From positions 1-30,706 of the forward strand of contig CAZKTA010000026.1 of assembly GCA_964555645.1 (NCBI GenBank): a stretch of DNA of 30,706 bases, written 5' to 3'. Numbering within the stretch: the stretch's first letter is position 1; every line of letters starts with the position of its first letter. The translations under genes and the position numbers were made by a program. The notes beneath the pieces were generated by a model. That model was not told the origin of the DNA. It searched no databases and saw only the letters and a program-made list of their open reading frames with translations. Below are positions 17,435-25,081 of the stretch, one piece after another. The DNA is from DTLC01 sp964555645. Lineage in GTDB: Bacteria > Verrucomicrobiota > Verrucomicrobiia > Limisphaerales > DTLC01.

Positions 17435-18364
17435 CTACCCCAGCAACAACCTCCTGGCCTGTGCAACGTCTGCCGCAATTTGGCTTTTAAGTACCTCGAT
17501 GGATGGAAAAGTTTTTTCGTCCCGTAGCCTGCCCACAAACTCAAGCTCAATATGCTTGCCGTAAAAATCGCCGCTTGCATCCAAAAGATGCGCCTCAACA
17601 GTTCTTACCTCTGCTCCCGGATGGACGGTTGGTCTACAACCGATGTTTACAGCTGCTTGGTACGTTTCATTATCAATTCGCGCCAATGCCGCGTACACGC
17701 CGTTCGGCGGCAACACAAGTCCGGTGGTGTCAAGGTTTGCGGTAGGAAACCCAAGTGTGCGGCCCAAACCATCCCCACGCACGACAGTACCCGCCAGTGC
17801 ATATGCCCGGCCCAACATGCCGCTCGCCCCAGTTAAATCGCCCTGGCCAATCGCCTTTCTGATGCGTGTGCTGCTGACTGGTGTGCCGTCCACTAGCACA
17901 GGTTGAACACTGTGCACTTCAAATTTAAGTTCAGCGCCGAGCTTTTTTAAGAGCCACAAATTGCCACTCTGCTTGTGCCCGAATACAAAATCTGCCCCAA
18001 CGCAAAAGCTTTGCAGTCCACCGAGGTCGCTTACCATGCGCCGTACGAACACATCGGCGTGTTGCTGACTAAACCGCGTGTCGAAGGCAATCAGCCACAG
18101 GTAATCCACGCCGAGCGACTCGATTGCGCGTAGCCTGTGCCACAATGGCTGTATGAGCAAAGGAGCCTGCGCTGGTGCAAGAACAGTCTCCGGATGCCGG
18201 TCAAACGTGATGACAAGTGCCACACCGCCGATGCGCCTCGCTTCTGCGAGCGTGTCGCGAATGATTTGTCGGTGCCCGACATGCACACCATCAAACATTC
18301 CTAACGTTACGGCCACTTTGCCGCCGCAGGAGTTGAGTTCGCGCGGTGTTTTTACGATCTGCAT
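17435..18364 (-). CDS. ribF: Bifunctional riboflavin kinase / FAD synthetase
   Basis: A 309-residue enzyme making FMN and then FAD. The N-terminal nucleotidyltransferase domain has GMFDGVHVGH (about 22-31), VGADFVFGHKQSGN and SSTRIRKAI. The C-terminal flavokinase domain has GRTLGFPTAN, the PPNGVYA segment, and RTVEAHLLD with the catalytic Glu. The length matches the family (about 310). It lies 60 bases downstream of truB on the same strand, a common truB-ribF pairing in bacteria, here without rbfA or nusA. The start is ATG without a Shine-Dalgarno sequence. Confidence 0.96.
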   Translation of the reverse strand: MQIVKTPRELNSCGGKVAVTLGMFDGVHVGHRQIIRDTLAEARRIGGVALVITFDRHPETVLAPAQAPLLIQPLWHRLRAIESLGVDYLWLIAFDTRFSQQHADVFVRRMVSDLGGLQSFCVGADFVFGHKQSGNLWLLKKLGAELKFEVHSVQPVLVDGTPVSSTRIRKAIGQGDLTGASGMLGRAYALAGTVVRGDGLGRTLGFPTANLDTTGLVLPPNGVYAALARIDNETYQAAVNIGCRPTVHPGAEVRTVEAHLLDASGDFYGKHIELEFVGRLRDEKTFPSIEVLKSQIAADVAQARRLLLG

Positions 18365-18424
18365 CTTTCAGTGGCGCAAATTCTGCAATCGGCTCGGACC
18401 AGTTAAATGCCGACCCAACGCCGT

Positions 18425-19165
18425 TTATTTGTCCGAAACAGTCTTGTCCTGGCACTGCCGAACAAGCTCCAGAAAAGGTATGATGCAGCCTTGCAGTTGC
18501 TCGCGCGAGAATTTCAAAAGCTCGTCCAACGGGGTTGCATCTTGGACGTTGAACCTGCCCGAGGCTATCCGTTTCAAAGACCCCAGATGCGCACCGCAGC
18601 CGAGCCTCTGGCCGAAATCATGCGCGAGCGTGCGCACGTACGTGCCCTTTGTACATGCTATTTCACAGTACCCGTACGGCTCGCAGTAATCGGTGAAACG
18701 GAACCTGTAAATGTGCACCAGCCGCGGTTTACGTTCGATTTCGATTCCTTTCCGAGCGAGTTTGTAAAGCGGCACACCGTCCTTTTTGATTGCGGACACC
18801 ATCGGCGGCGTTTGCATGATGTCGCCAACAAATTCAGCAGCAATCTCGTTTAACTTGTCCACGTCAAGGGGCGGCACTGGCGCCGTTGCTATCACTTCGC
18901 CATCCGCATCGTGCGTGTCCGTGGTTTCACCAAACTTAATTGCCCCCTGATAAACCTTGTCCTCAGCAATCAGTCTTTCGGCCAGTTTCGTTCCTTTGCC
19001 GAGTACAATCACCAACAAGCCGGTTGCATTTGGATCAAGCGTGCCACAATGACCAACCTTCCTAATGCCGAACTTGCGCCGGATCGCATCCACCACATCG
19101 TGCGAGGTCGGCCCGACCGGTTTGTTCACCAACAATGCACCATCAAATGGCGAAAGCTCTTGCAT
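18425..19165 (-). CDS. truB: tRNA pseudouridine(55) synthase
   Basis: A 246-residue pseudouridine synthase that isomerises U55 in the T-loop of tRNAs. The diagnostic N-terminal phrase LLVNKPVGPTSHDVVDAIRR leads to VGHCGTLDPNATGLL with the catalytic Asp at residue 44. KVYQGAIKFGETTDTHDADG, TPPMVSAIKKDGVPLYKLARKG and GTYVRTLAHDFG follow, all family motifs. The protein ends without a C-terminal PUA domain, so it is on the short side compared with E. coli TruB (314). It is probably co-transcribed with ribF. Confidence 0.96.
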   Translation of the reverse strand: MQELSPFDGALLVNKPVGPTSHDVVDAIRRKFGIRKVGHCGTLDPNATGLLVIVLGKGTKLAERLIAEDKVYQGAIKFGETTDTHDADGEVIATAPVPPLDVDKLNEIAAEFVGDIMQTPPMVSAIKKDGVPLYKLARKGIEIERKPRLVHIYRFRFTDYCEPYGYCEIACTKGTYVRTLAHDFGQRLGCGAHLGSLKRIASGRFNVQDATPLDELLKFSREQLQGCIIPFLELVRQCQDKTVSDK

Positions 19166-19359
19166 TTAGGCGTGCTTCAAGTTGCCCGGCAAAAACAATT
19201 TCAGACAGCTGAGCTTTGATCTAGCAGTTGTGGTTATCACGTGCCCGCTGCGTACACCGGCATGTTCTTGCAGATGTTGCAAACTGCACACAATCGAGCC
19301 AAATGAATTGTCCGTGTGTGTGCCCCGGCAATACACACTATTGCCACTTCCGCAGCAGG

Positions 19360-19398
19360 GGAAAACCACTGCAGTGGCCATGGTCATTGTGGTTTTCC
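19360..19398 (-). terminator. Hairpin over the rplI stop codon
   Basis: Perfect 10-bp arms, GGAAAACCAC (19360-19369) and GTGGTTTTCC (19389-19398), have a 19-base loop and overlap the rplI stop. Read on the minus strand, the distal arm ends in GGTTTTCC rather than a pure T-run. It may attenuate or end transcription between rplI and truB, which are 218 bases apart with no gene between them. Confidence 0.4.
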
Positions 19399-20130
19399 GG
19401 GGCCGGGTTTTACCTCTTGGGATTGCGGCTGTTTGGCAGGTTTGGCAGGTTTTTGCTGTCTGGCTGCCTTGCTTGCGTCGGCGTCCCTGGCCGGCTTCGC
19501 AGTCTCCCCGGTCTTGGGTTGTTTTTTGGCTTTATCAGCCGGTTGTTTTTTGGGAACAGCTTTATGTTCGGCTGACCCGGTCGTTACAGCCTCGGCAGTT
19601 GCCTGTTCTGCAGCTTTATCCCGCTCGGGCTGAGCAGGCGCGGCCTGCTGCGTCACCAATTCAGGCAATGGCGTTGTGCTTTCGACGCGCAACTTGAGTT
19701 TCCCTTTGACATCCGGGTGCAAATGCAGCTCGACTTCGTAATCGCCAAGGGCACGAATCGGTTGTTCGAGGTAGATCTTTTTCTTGTCCAGGGTGATATC
19801 AAACTGGTTTTTCAGTTCATCGGCAATCATACCCGTGGTAACCGCTCCGAACATCTTGCCGTCTTCGCCAGTTTTAACCTTTATGACGCATATCAGTTTC
19901 TGGAGACTCTTTGCCAACTCGAGCATTGTGTTAAGCTCTTGCGCCTCCCGTTCGGCGCGCCGTTGCCTGAGCACCTCGAGTCTGCGTTTGTTGGCCGCCG
20001 TCAATGGAATCGCAAGGCCGCGCGGGAACAGGTAGTTGCGCGCGTAACCCGCGGCAACTTTTACCTGATCAGACTCTGCTCCCAGCCCGACAATGTTGCT
20101 GGTTAAAATTACGTCAATTGCTTTACCCAT
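19384..20130 (-). CDS. rplI: Ribosomal protein bL9 with long Lys/Ala/Pro-rich tail
   Basis: A 248-residue L9; the usual protein is about 150. Residues 1-150 show the normal two-domain plan: an N-terminal RNA-binding domain (VILTSNIVGLGAESDQVKVA, AAGYARNYLFPRGLA), a connecting helix (about 45-80), and a C-terminal domain (GKMFGAVTTGMIADEL, KKIYLEQPIRALGDY, ELHLHPDVKGKLKL). From about residue 155 to the end the protein is low-complexity and rich in Lys, Ala, Pro and Gln. The gene follows ssb by 65 bases; rpsR, normally found between or beside these genes, is absent. Confidence 0.96.
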   Translation of the reverse strand: MGKAIDVILTSNIVGLGAESDQVKVAAGYARNYLFPRGLAIPLTAANKRRLEVLRQRRAEREAQELNTMLELAKSLQKLICVIKVKTGEDGKMFGAVTTGMIADELKNQFDITLDKKKIYLEQPIRALGDYEVELHLHPDVKGKLKLRVESTTPLPELVTQQAAPAQPERDKAAEQATAEAVTTGSAEHKAVPKKQPADKAKKQPKTGETAKPARDADASKAARQQKPAKPAKQPQSQEVKPGPGKPQ

Positions 20131-20195
20131 ACGGAATTGATCTCTGAAAACAGTCTCAAACTTCTAAACGTCAAACAGGCTCTTTACACCAAAGT

Positions 20196-20633
20196 TCAAA
20201 AAGGTACATCGTCGTCTGCCGGCGGTATTGAGTTGGGTTCGGCAGGTTCAGACAGACCCGGTTCGGCCGGCTCGACAGCTTCAGTGGGCTCGGCCTCGCG
20301 CGCTGGCCCGACGAATCTGAAGTTTTCGCATACAACGACAAGTTTGCTCCGTTTTTGACCTGTTTTTTTGTCGTCCCACTGATCGAGTCGGAGCCTCCCC
20401 TCGACAAGAATCGGGCTGCCCTTTTTAACGTATTTTGCGATTCGCTCCGCAATTTGCGACCATGCTTCGATATCAACAAAAGTGGTTTCCTGGCGTGTCT
20501 CGCCTGTGTCGGTGCGGGACACCCTGTTAACTGCCATGCCGAATGCCGCCACAGGCGTGCCTTTGGGCGTATAACGCAACTCAGGGTCGCGTGTAAGGTT
20601 GCCCATCAAAATAACTTTATTGTAGCTTGCCAT
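20196..20633 (-). CDS. ssb: Single-stranded DNA-binding protein
   Basis: A 145-residue SSB with an N-terminal OB fold (ASYNKVILMGNLTRDPELRYTPKGTPVAAFGMAVNR, seen here as consecutive family motifs) and WSQIAERIAKYVKKGSPILVEGR. A short Glu/Pro-rich linker leads to the acidic tip DDDVPF, the conserved docking peptide for DNA-metabolism partners. It lies 22 bases after rpsF, in the usual rpsF-ssb arrangement. The start is ATG. Confidence 0.97.
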   Translation of the reverse strand: MASYNKVILMGNLTRDPELRYTPKGTPVAAFGMAVNRVSRTDTGETRQETTFVDIEAWSQIAERIAKYVKKGSPILVEGRLRLDQWDDKKTGQKRSKLVVVCENFRFVGPAREAEPTEAVEPAEPGLSEPAEPNSIPPADDDVPF

Positions 20634-20655
20634 GCGTTAGGCGGGTTGAAATTTC

Positions 20656-20970
20656 TCATTGCTTTGCAAGCTTGGGTACCGACTTGGGCGCGCCCGTGAA
20701 CATTACCCGAAAAATTTCCTCGCGCAGTGCAAACCGACTTTTTAACTGATCCAGACCTTCCGGTTTGCACGTGAAAATTATGTTCACGTAAAACCCGGCT
20801 GTATTTTTCTTCGTTCGCGCCCGGGCGAACGTGCGCCGGTCCATCTTCTGCACGGTTTCAATTGTGCCACCAACGGCGCCAATGTCAGCCACAATTTTGT
20901 CTATGGCTTCCTTGACGCCCTCGTCTTGCCCAGCCGTATTTAGTATAAACAGTCCTTCGTACTTTCTCAC
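20656..20970 (-). CDS. rpsF: Ribosomal protein bS6
   Basis: A 104-residue S6 of the 30S subunit. The start MRKYEGLFIL, the central GGTIETVQKMDRRTFA and the FYVNIIFTCKPEGLDQL segment are standard. In the ribosome S6 forms a heterodimer with S18, but no rpsR is present in this operon. The start codon is GTG, 11 bases after pth. The ending FRVMFTGAPKSVPKLAKQ is short and normal. Confidence 0.95.
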   Translation of the reverse strand: MRKYEGLFILNTAGQDEGVKEAIDKIVADIGAVGGTIETVQKMDRRTFARARTKKNTAGFYVNIIFTCKPEGLDQLKSRFALREEIFRVMFTGAPKSVPKLAKQ

Positions 20971-20981
20971 GTCGCGGTCCG

Positions 20982-21593
20982 TTAATGCGGTTTTGCTTCA
21001 GGTTGTATTGTGTTAACCACAACACCGTTAAATTTGCTCATGGCCTTGTCAATGCCAGAATCCAACCAACACTCAAGTTGCGCGCAAGCCGCCGACAAGA
21101 CCTTTCCGAGTAAAACTGTTTCTTCGGGTGTAAACCGGCCAAGAACGTAATCCGTTATCTCGCGTGCGCCTTGATGCCGGCCAATCCCGATTCGCAGCCG
21201 CGGGAATTGCCGCGTGCCAAAGTGTTCTATCACAGACTCTAGCCCGTGGTGTCCACCACTGCTGCCGTGGGGCCGTAGCCGGAGTTGACCCAGCGGCAGA
21301 TCCGCGTCGTCACAAACAACAACTAGCCTGTCCAGCGGGACATTGAAATAGTCCACTGCGGCTTTGAGGGCCTGACCGCTTGCGTTCATGAATGTTTGTG
21401 GTTTGCAAAGCACAACTAACCGGCCTCCATAACGCGCCCGCGCCAGGTGTGCATTAAGCTTGCGCGATATTCGCCATCTTTCATCCCACCGCTGTGCAAG
21501 TTTGTCCACCAAAATGAAGCCTGCATTATGCCTTGTACAGGCATATTCAACCCCCGGATTACCCAATCCGGCGATGAGATGTACCGGCTCCAT
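20982..21593 (-). CDS. pth: Peptidyl-tRNA hydrolase
   Basis: A 203-residue hydrolase that frees tRNA from prematurely released peptidyl-tRNA. Motifs: IAGLGNPGVEYACTRHNAG (N12 and catalytic H22), KPQTFMNASG (N70), VVVCDDADLPLGQLRLR (D95), and GGHHGLESV (113-121). In the last motif the residue aligned with E. coli Asn114 is His116. The C-terminus (about 180-203) has a short Cys/Trp-containing extension. It sits between rplY (48 bases upstream) and rpsF (11 bases downstream), in the order usual for this cluster. Confidence 0.95.
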   Translation of the reverse strand: MEPVHLIAGLGNPGVEYACTRHNAGFILVDKLAQRWDERWRISRKLNAHLARARYGGRLVVLCKPQTFMNASGQALKAAVDYFNVPLDRLVVVCDDADLPLGQLRLRPHGSSGGHHGLESVIEHFGTRQFPRLRIGIGRHQGAREITDYVLGRFTPEETVLLGKVLSAACAQLECWLDSGIDKAMSKFNGVVVNTIQPEAKPH

Positions 21594-21641
21594 TGAGGCG
21601 ATTTTAAGTCCGACATGATCGCTTTGTGTCGCGCAAACCGG

Positions 21642-22430
21642 TTATTTTTTCTTTTCAGCCGGTTTTTCCGCCTTCTCGGCCGGCGCTTTCTCGCTCGGGC
21701 CTTTTTCTGATGCTTTTGCACCGGCTTTCGGAGCTGCTTTCTCTGCCTTTTCAGCTTCTTTAGCCTGCGCTTCCTCGCCTTCTTCAGCCTCTTTCTTTTC
21801 CTTGATCATCTCCACCTCACCGGGCGCCATCGCCTCAGCAGTTGCAGCAGCAACTTCTTCTTCGGTACGCGGCGCAGCCACAGCAACAACAGCTATGCCT
21901 TTGTCACCGAGGATTTCAGCGCCCGGCGGCGGTGTAATTTCGCCGATGTGAATTGCCTGCCCAACGTTCAAGCGCGATACATCTAGCGTTATTACGTGGG
22001 GCAAATCCTTGGGCAAGGCGCGCACACGCAACTTGAACACAAGGTGCTCGAGCACACCACCACCAGTTTTGACACCCACGGCTTCACCCACGGTTTCAAC
22101 CGGCACAAATACTGTGACCTTTTCGTCTTCGGTGATTTCGTGCAAGTCAACATGCAATACGCGCCCGGTCAACGGGTGATGTTGCACCTCGCGAACAATG
22201 GCAAGGCGTTTCGGACGCGAATCGCCCTCCACTGTCAGGTCAATCAACAGATTCTCAGAAATCGAGTGGTGCACAAGTTTCTCGAAATCGTGTGCGCCAA
22301 CCTCGACATTCTGTGGTTGCGTGTTCCGGCCGTAAATCACCGCCGGAATTAGGCCGTTGCGGCGCACAGCGTGCGCGCCGCCACGCCCGGCTCTTGTGCG
22401 AATTCGTACTGTTAACGGTACAGCTTTCAT
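21642..22430 (-). CDS. rplY: Ribosomal protein bL25 (CTC/TL5 form) with charged tail
   Basis: A 262-residue L25 of the long general-stress-protein CTC/TL5 type, which binds 5S rRNA. The N-terminal L25 domain has RTRAGRGGAHAVRRNGLIPAVIYG and HHPLTGRVLHVDLHEI. The beta-rich C-terminal domain has VETVGEAVGVKTGGGVLEH and HVITLDVSRLNVGQAIHIGEI. After about residue 185 it becomes Glu/Lys/Ala-rich and low-complexity to the end, making it longer than the usual form of a little over 200 residues. The ATG follows TTGAGAA, a weak Shine-Dalgarno site. It lies between prs (40 bases upstream) and pth. Confidence 0.95.
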   Translation of the reverse strand: MKAVPLTVRIRTRAGRGGAHAVRRNGLIPAVIYGRNTQPQNVEVGAHDFEKLVHHSISENLLIDLTVEGDSRPKRLAIVREVQHHPLTGRVLHVDLHEITEDEKVTVFVPVETVGEAVGVKTGGGVLEHLVFKLRVRALPKDLPHVITLDVSRLNVGQAIHIGEITPPPGAEILGDKGIAVVAVAAPRTEEEVAAATAEAMAPGEVEMIKEKKEAEEGEEAQAKEAEKAEKAAPKAGAKASEKGPSEKAPAEKAEKPAEKKK

Positions 22431-22470
22431 TTCTCAAAAAATGCAGCGGCACTTTCGCGCCCTGACCATC

Positions 22471-23415
22471 CTAGCTCAGGCGCTTGCCGCCAAACTCAAA
22501 TAGCGAAGTCACAGACAAATTGTTCGAAATGCGTCTGATTGCTTCGCCCAACAACCCCGCCACAGACAGTGTTGTTATGTTCACCCCGTCAATGGCAGGG
22601 CGCAGTACACTATCAGTTGTTATCAATTCGTCAATAACAGAGTTTCGGAGTCGTTCGATGCCAACCTCGTTAAGGATCGCGTGCGAAACGCACGCATAAA
22701 TCTTGTTTGCACCGTTATTCTTGAGCAGTTCGGCTGCTGCTGTCAGCGTACCTGCCGTCTCGGCTAGATCGTCCACAAGCAGCACATTGCGGTTTCGCAC
22801 TTCGCCGATGACCGCCATTGACTCGACTTCAGTTGCGCTTTTGCGCTTTTTGGCAACGATTGCAAGCCCGGCTTCGAGTACTTGCGAGTACGCATGCGCC
22901 ATTTTTATCCCGCCTACATCAGGACTGACCACCACAAGGTCTGGGATGTTTTTCTCTTTCAGGTACTGGTACATGACCGGCGCGGCAAACAAATGATCAA
23001 CCGGTATGTCGAAAAAACCAACAATTTGCTGCGCATGCAGGTCCATCGTCAAAAGCCGGTTCGCCCCGGCTGCAACCAGCAGGTTCGCAACCAGCTTCGC
23101 CGTGATCGGCACACGCGGTTGGTCCTTGCGGTCCTGGCGCGCGTAACCGTAATACGGCAAAACAGCCGTGATCCGACTCGCGCTGGCCCGACGCAACGCG
23201 TCAATCATAATAAACAGCTCCATCAGATTGTAGTTGGTCGGTGGCGACGTAGGCTGAACAACAAAAACGTCTTCACCTCGGACGTTTTCTTCGATTTTTG
23301 CAAATGTCTCACCGTCCGGGAACTGCCGGATTACGCATTTGCCAAGCTCAATGCCGATGTATTTGCAAATCGCTCTTGCGAGCGGTTCATTTGCAGTGCC
23401 GCTAAATACTTTCAC
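22471..23415 (-). CDS. prs: Ribose-phosphate pyrophosphokinase
   Basis: A 314-residue PRPP synthase that makes phosphoribosyl pyrophosphate for nucleotide, histidine and tryptophan synthesis. Motifs: FSGTANEPLA at the N-terminus; RQFPDGETFAKIEENVRG; VLPYYGYARQDRKDQPRVPITAK (ATP-binding/flexible loop); MDLHAQQIVGFFDIPVDHL; VSPDVGGIKMAHAYS; and the PRPP loop VLLVDDLAETAGTL at 211-224. The length is typical. The start is GTG without a Shine-Dalgarno sequence. It is the first gene of the prs-rplY-pth-rpsF-ssb-rplI run. Confidence 0.97.
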   Translation of the reverse strand: MKVFSGTANEPLARAICKYIGIELGKCVIRQFPDGETFAKIEENVRGEDVFVVQPTSPPTNYNLMELFIMIDALRRASASRITAVLPYYGYARQDRKDQPRVPITAKLVANLLVAAGANRLLTMDLHAQQIVGFFDIPVDHLFAAPVMYQYLKEKNIPDLVVVSPDVGGIKMAHAYSQVLEAGLAIVAKKRKSATEVESMAVIGEVRNRNVLLVDDLAETAGTLTAAAELLKNNGANKIYACVSHAILNEVGIERLRNSVIDELITTDSVLRPAIDGVNITTLSVAGLLGEAIRRISNNLSVTSLFEFGGKRLS

Positions 23416-23483
23416 AAGTCGTTAGGCCTGATGGTTTTTGTCCGGAAAAATCAACCGCCTGATGTCACGAAAAATCTGTAAAG

Positions 23484-23511
23484 ATTCTATTCCACAACCG
23501 CATGCGCGCAA
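23484..23511 (-). promoter_or_regulatory. Possible promoter upstream of prs
   Basis: On the minus strand TAGAAT (a 5/6 match to the -10 consensus) lies about 70 bases before the prs start. TTGCGC, a weak -35 element, lies 16 bases further upstream. Position and the -10 match support it; the -35 is poor. The rest of the 282-base gap between lysA and prs shows no gene. Confidence 0.3.
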
Positions 23512-23697
23512 GCCGAAATACCGATTGCCAATCAACGCCTCAGGACGACCAAACATGCGGTGCCAACCAGCCTTGCGCAGAGTGATGTCTAATACACTTC
23601 ATTACTAAATCGTCCGCTGCTCAGCTCACATGCGGGTGGGTCTTGATTCCTCAACCATCCCGGTTGTTAGCTGGGTTATCGGATCGGTTAGCAGCAG

Positions 23698-24996
23698 CTA
23701 TTTCAACCACGGCGCTATCTTTTCACCCGCCCAAAGCCCTGTCACAGCCTGTCGGTCACGCACAACCGCGGCGCGGTTGCCATTGACAAGCACCTCGGCC
23801 GCCAAAGGCCGGCTGTTGTAGTTTGACGCCATCACGAATCCGTATGCGCCAGTGCTCATGATTGCAAGGTAATCGCCTTCTTTCACTCGAGGTATTAACC
23901 TATCCTTGCAAAAGAAATCGCTCGACTCGCATACCGGTCCCACTACATCAGCTCGAAACGCCGAAATCGGTTTTCGCAATACAGGCACAATTTCATGGTA
24001 TGCATCATACAACGCCGGCCTGATGAGGTCATTCATCGCAGCGTCAACTATCACAAAGTTTTTCGAGCCGACCCGTTTCACGTACTCGACACGCGTGACC
24101 AGAATTCCCGCGTTGCCGATAATCAACCGGCCCGGCTCAACAACCACGCGCACGCCAAGCGGTTTAAGTAACGGGACCAATCTGGTCGCATACCGCGCCG
24201 GCGTGAGCAGATCTTTCCCGGCTGGTGTCTCCCACCAACTGGGCGAGCCGCTCGCAAGCGCAGACTCGTACACAATTCCCATGCCGCCCCCGACACTGAA
24301 AAATTCGATCCCATACGTGCTCTTTAGCGCCTGAACAAGCGGCGCGGCTTTGCGTACAGCTTCCTCAAACGGCTCGACAGTTGTGATTTGCGAGCCAATG
24401 TGCATTTGCAGACCGCGCACCCGCAAATGGCCGAGTTTCGCAGCTCGCGCGTACACGCGCTCGATCTGCTCGAACGGAATGCCAAATTTTGTCGTGTATG
24501 TACCGGTTGTGATTTTTGCGTGTGTATCGGCTTCCACGTTCGGGTTCACACGAACGGCCACAGGCGCAGCTTTCCGAAGTCGGGCTGCAATGCGGTTAAT
24601 TCGTTCAAGCTCCGGTTCGCTCTCGACGTTGAAACAGTAAATTCCCCGTTTTAACGCAAATTCAATCTCCGCCTCGGTCTTGCCCACACCCGCAAAGACA
24701 CATTTGCCCGCCTGTCCGCCCGCAACAAGCACACGCTGTAATTCGCCCGCACTGACCACATCGAATCCACTGCCAAGACTCGCAAGCGTGCGCAGTACCG
24801 ACAGATTCGAGTTCGCCTTTACGGAAAAACAGATCAGGTGTTCAACCGGCCCGAGCGCGCTTTGGAGCTTTTGGTAATGGTTTACCAGCGTCGCCTGTGA
24901 ATAGACATACAGCGGTGTCCCATACCGCCGTGCAAGCCCGTGCACAGACACACCTTCACAATAAAGCTTTTCTTTTATGTACCTGAAATAATGCAC
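23698..24996 (-). CDS. lysA: Diaminopimelate decarboxylase
   Basis: A 432-residue PLP-dependent enzyme of the alanine-racemase-like fold that converts meso-diaminopimelate to L-lysine. The PLP lysine is K60 in CFSVKANSN. Other family motifs are SGFDVVSAGEL, VNPNVEADTHAKITTG, KFGIP, LQMHIGSQI, VGGGMGI, VEPGRLIIGNAG, the active-site CESSDFF, and GAYGFVMASNYNSRP. The length matches the family (about 420). The start is GTG; no in-frame ATG fits better. Other lysine-pathway genes are not adjacent; it stands between prs and a repeat-protein gene on the same strand. Confidence 0.97.
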   Translation of the reverse strand: MHYFRYIKEKLYCEGVSVHGLARRYGTPLYVYSQATLVNHYQKLQSALGPVEHLICFSVKANSNLSVLRTLASLGSGFDVVSAGELQRVLVAGGQAGKCVFAGVGKTEAEIEFALKRGIYCFNVESEPELERINRIAARLRKAAPVAVRVNPNVEADTHAKITTGTYTTKFGIPFEQIERVYARAAKLGHLRVRGLQMHIGSQITTVEPFEEAVRKAAPLVQALKSTYGIEFFSVGGGMGIVYESALASGSPSWWETPAGKDLLTPARYATRLVPLLKPLGVRVVVEPGRLIIGNAGILVTRVEYVKRVGSKNFVIVDAAMNDLIRPALYDAYHEIVPVLRKPISAFRADVVGPVCESSDFFCKDRLIPRVKEGDYLAIMSTGAYGFVMASNYNSRPLAAEVLVNGNRAAVVRDRQAVTGLWAGEKIAPWLK

Positions 24997-25081
24997 AATG
25001 CATTACCCGCCTTCGACGCAATGCTTCGGCCAACAACGCAGATACGCCACGACAAACCGATCGGCCGGCCTGCGTTCGGGT

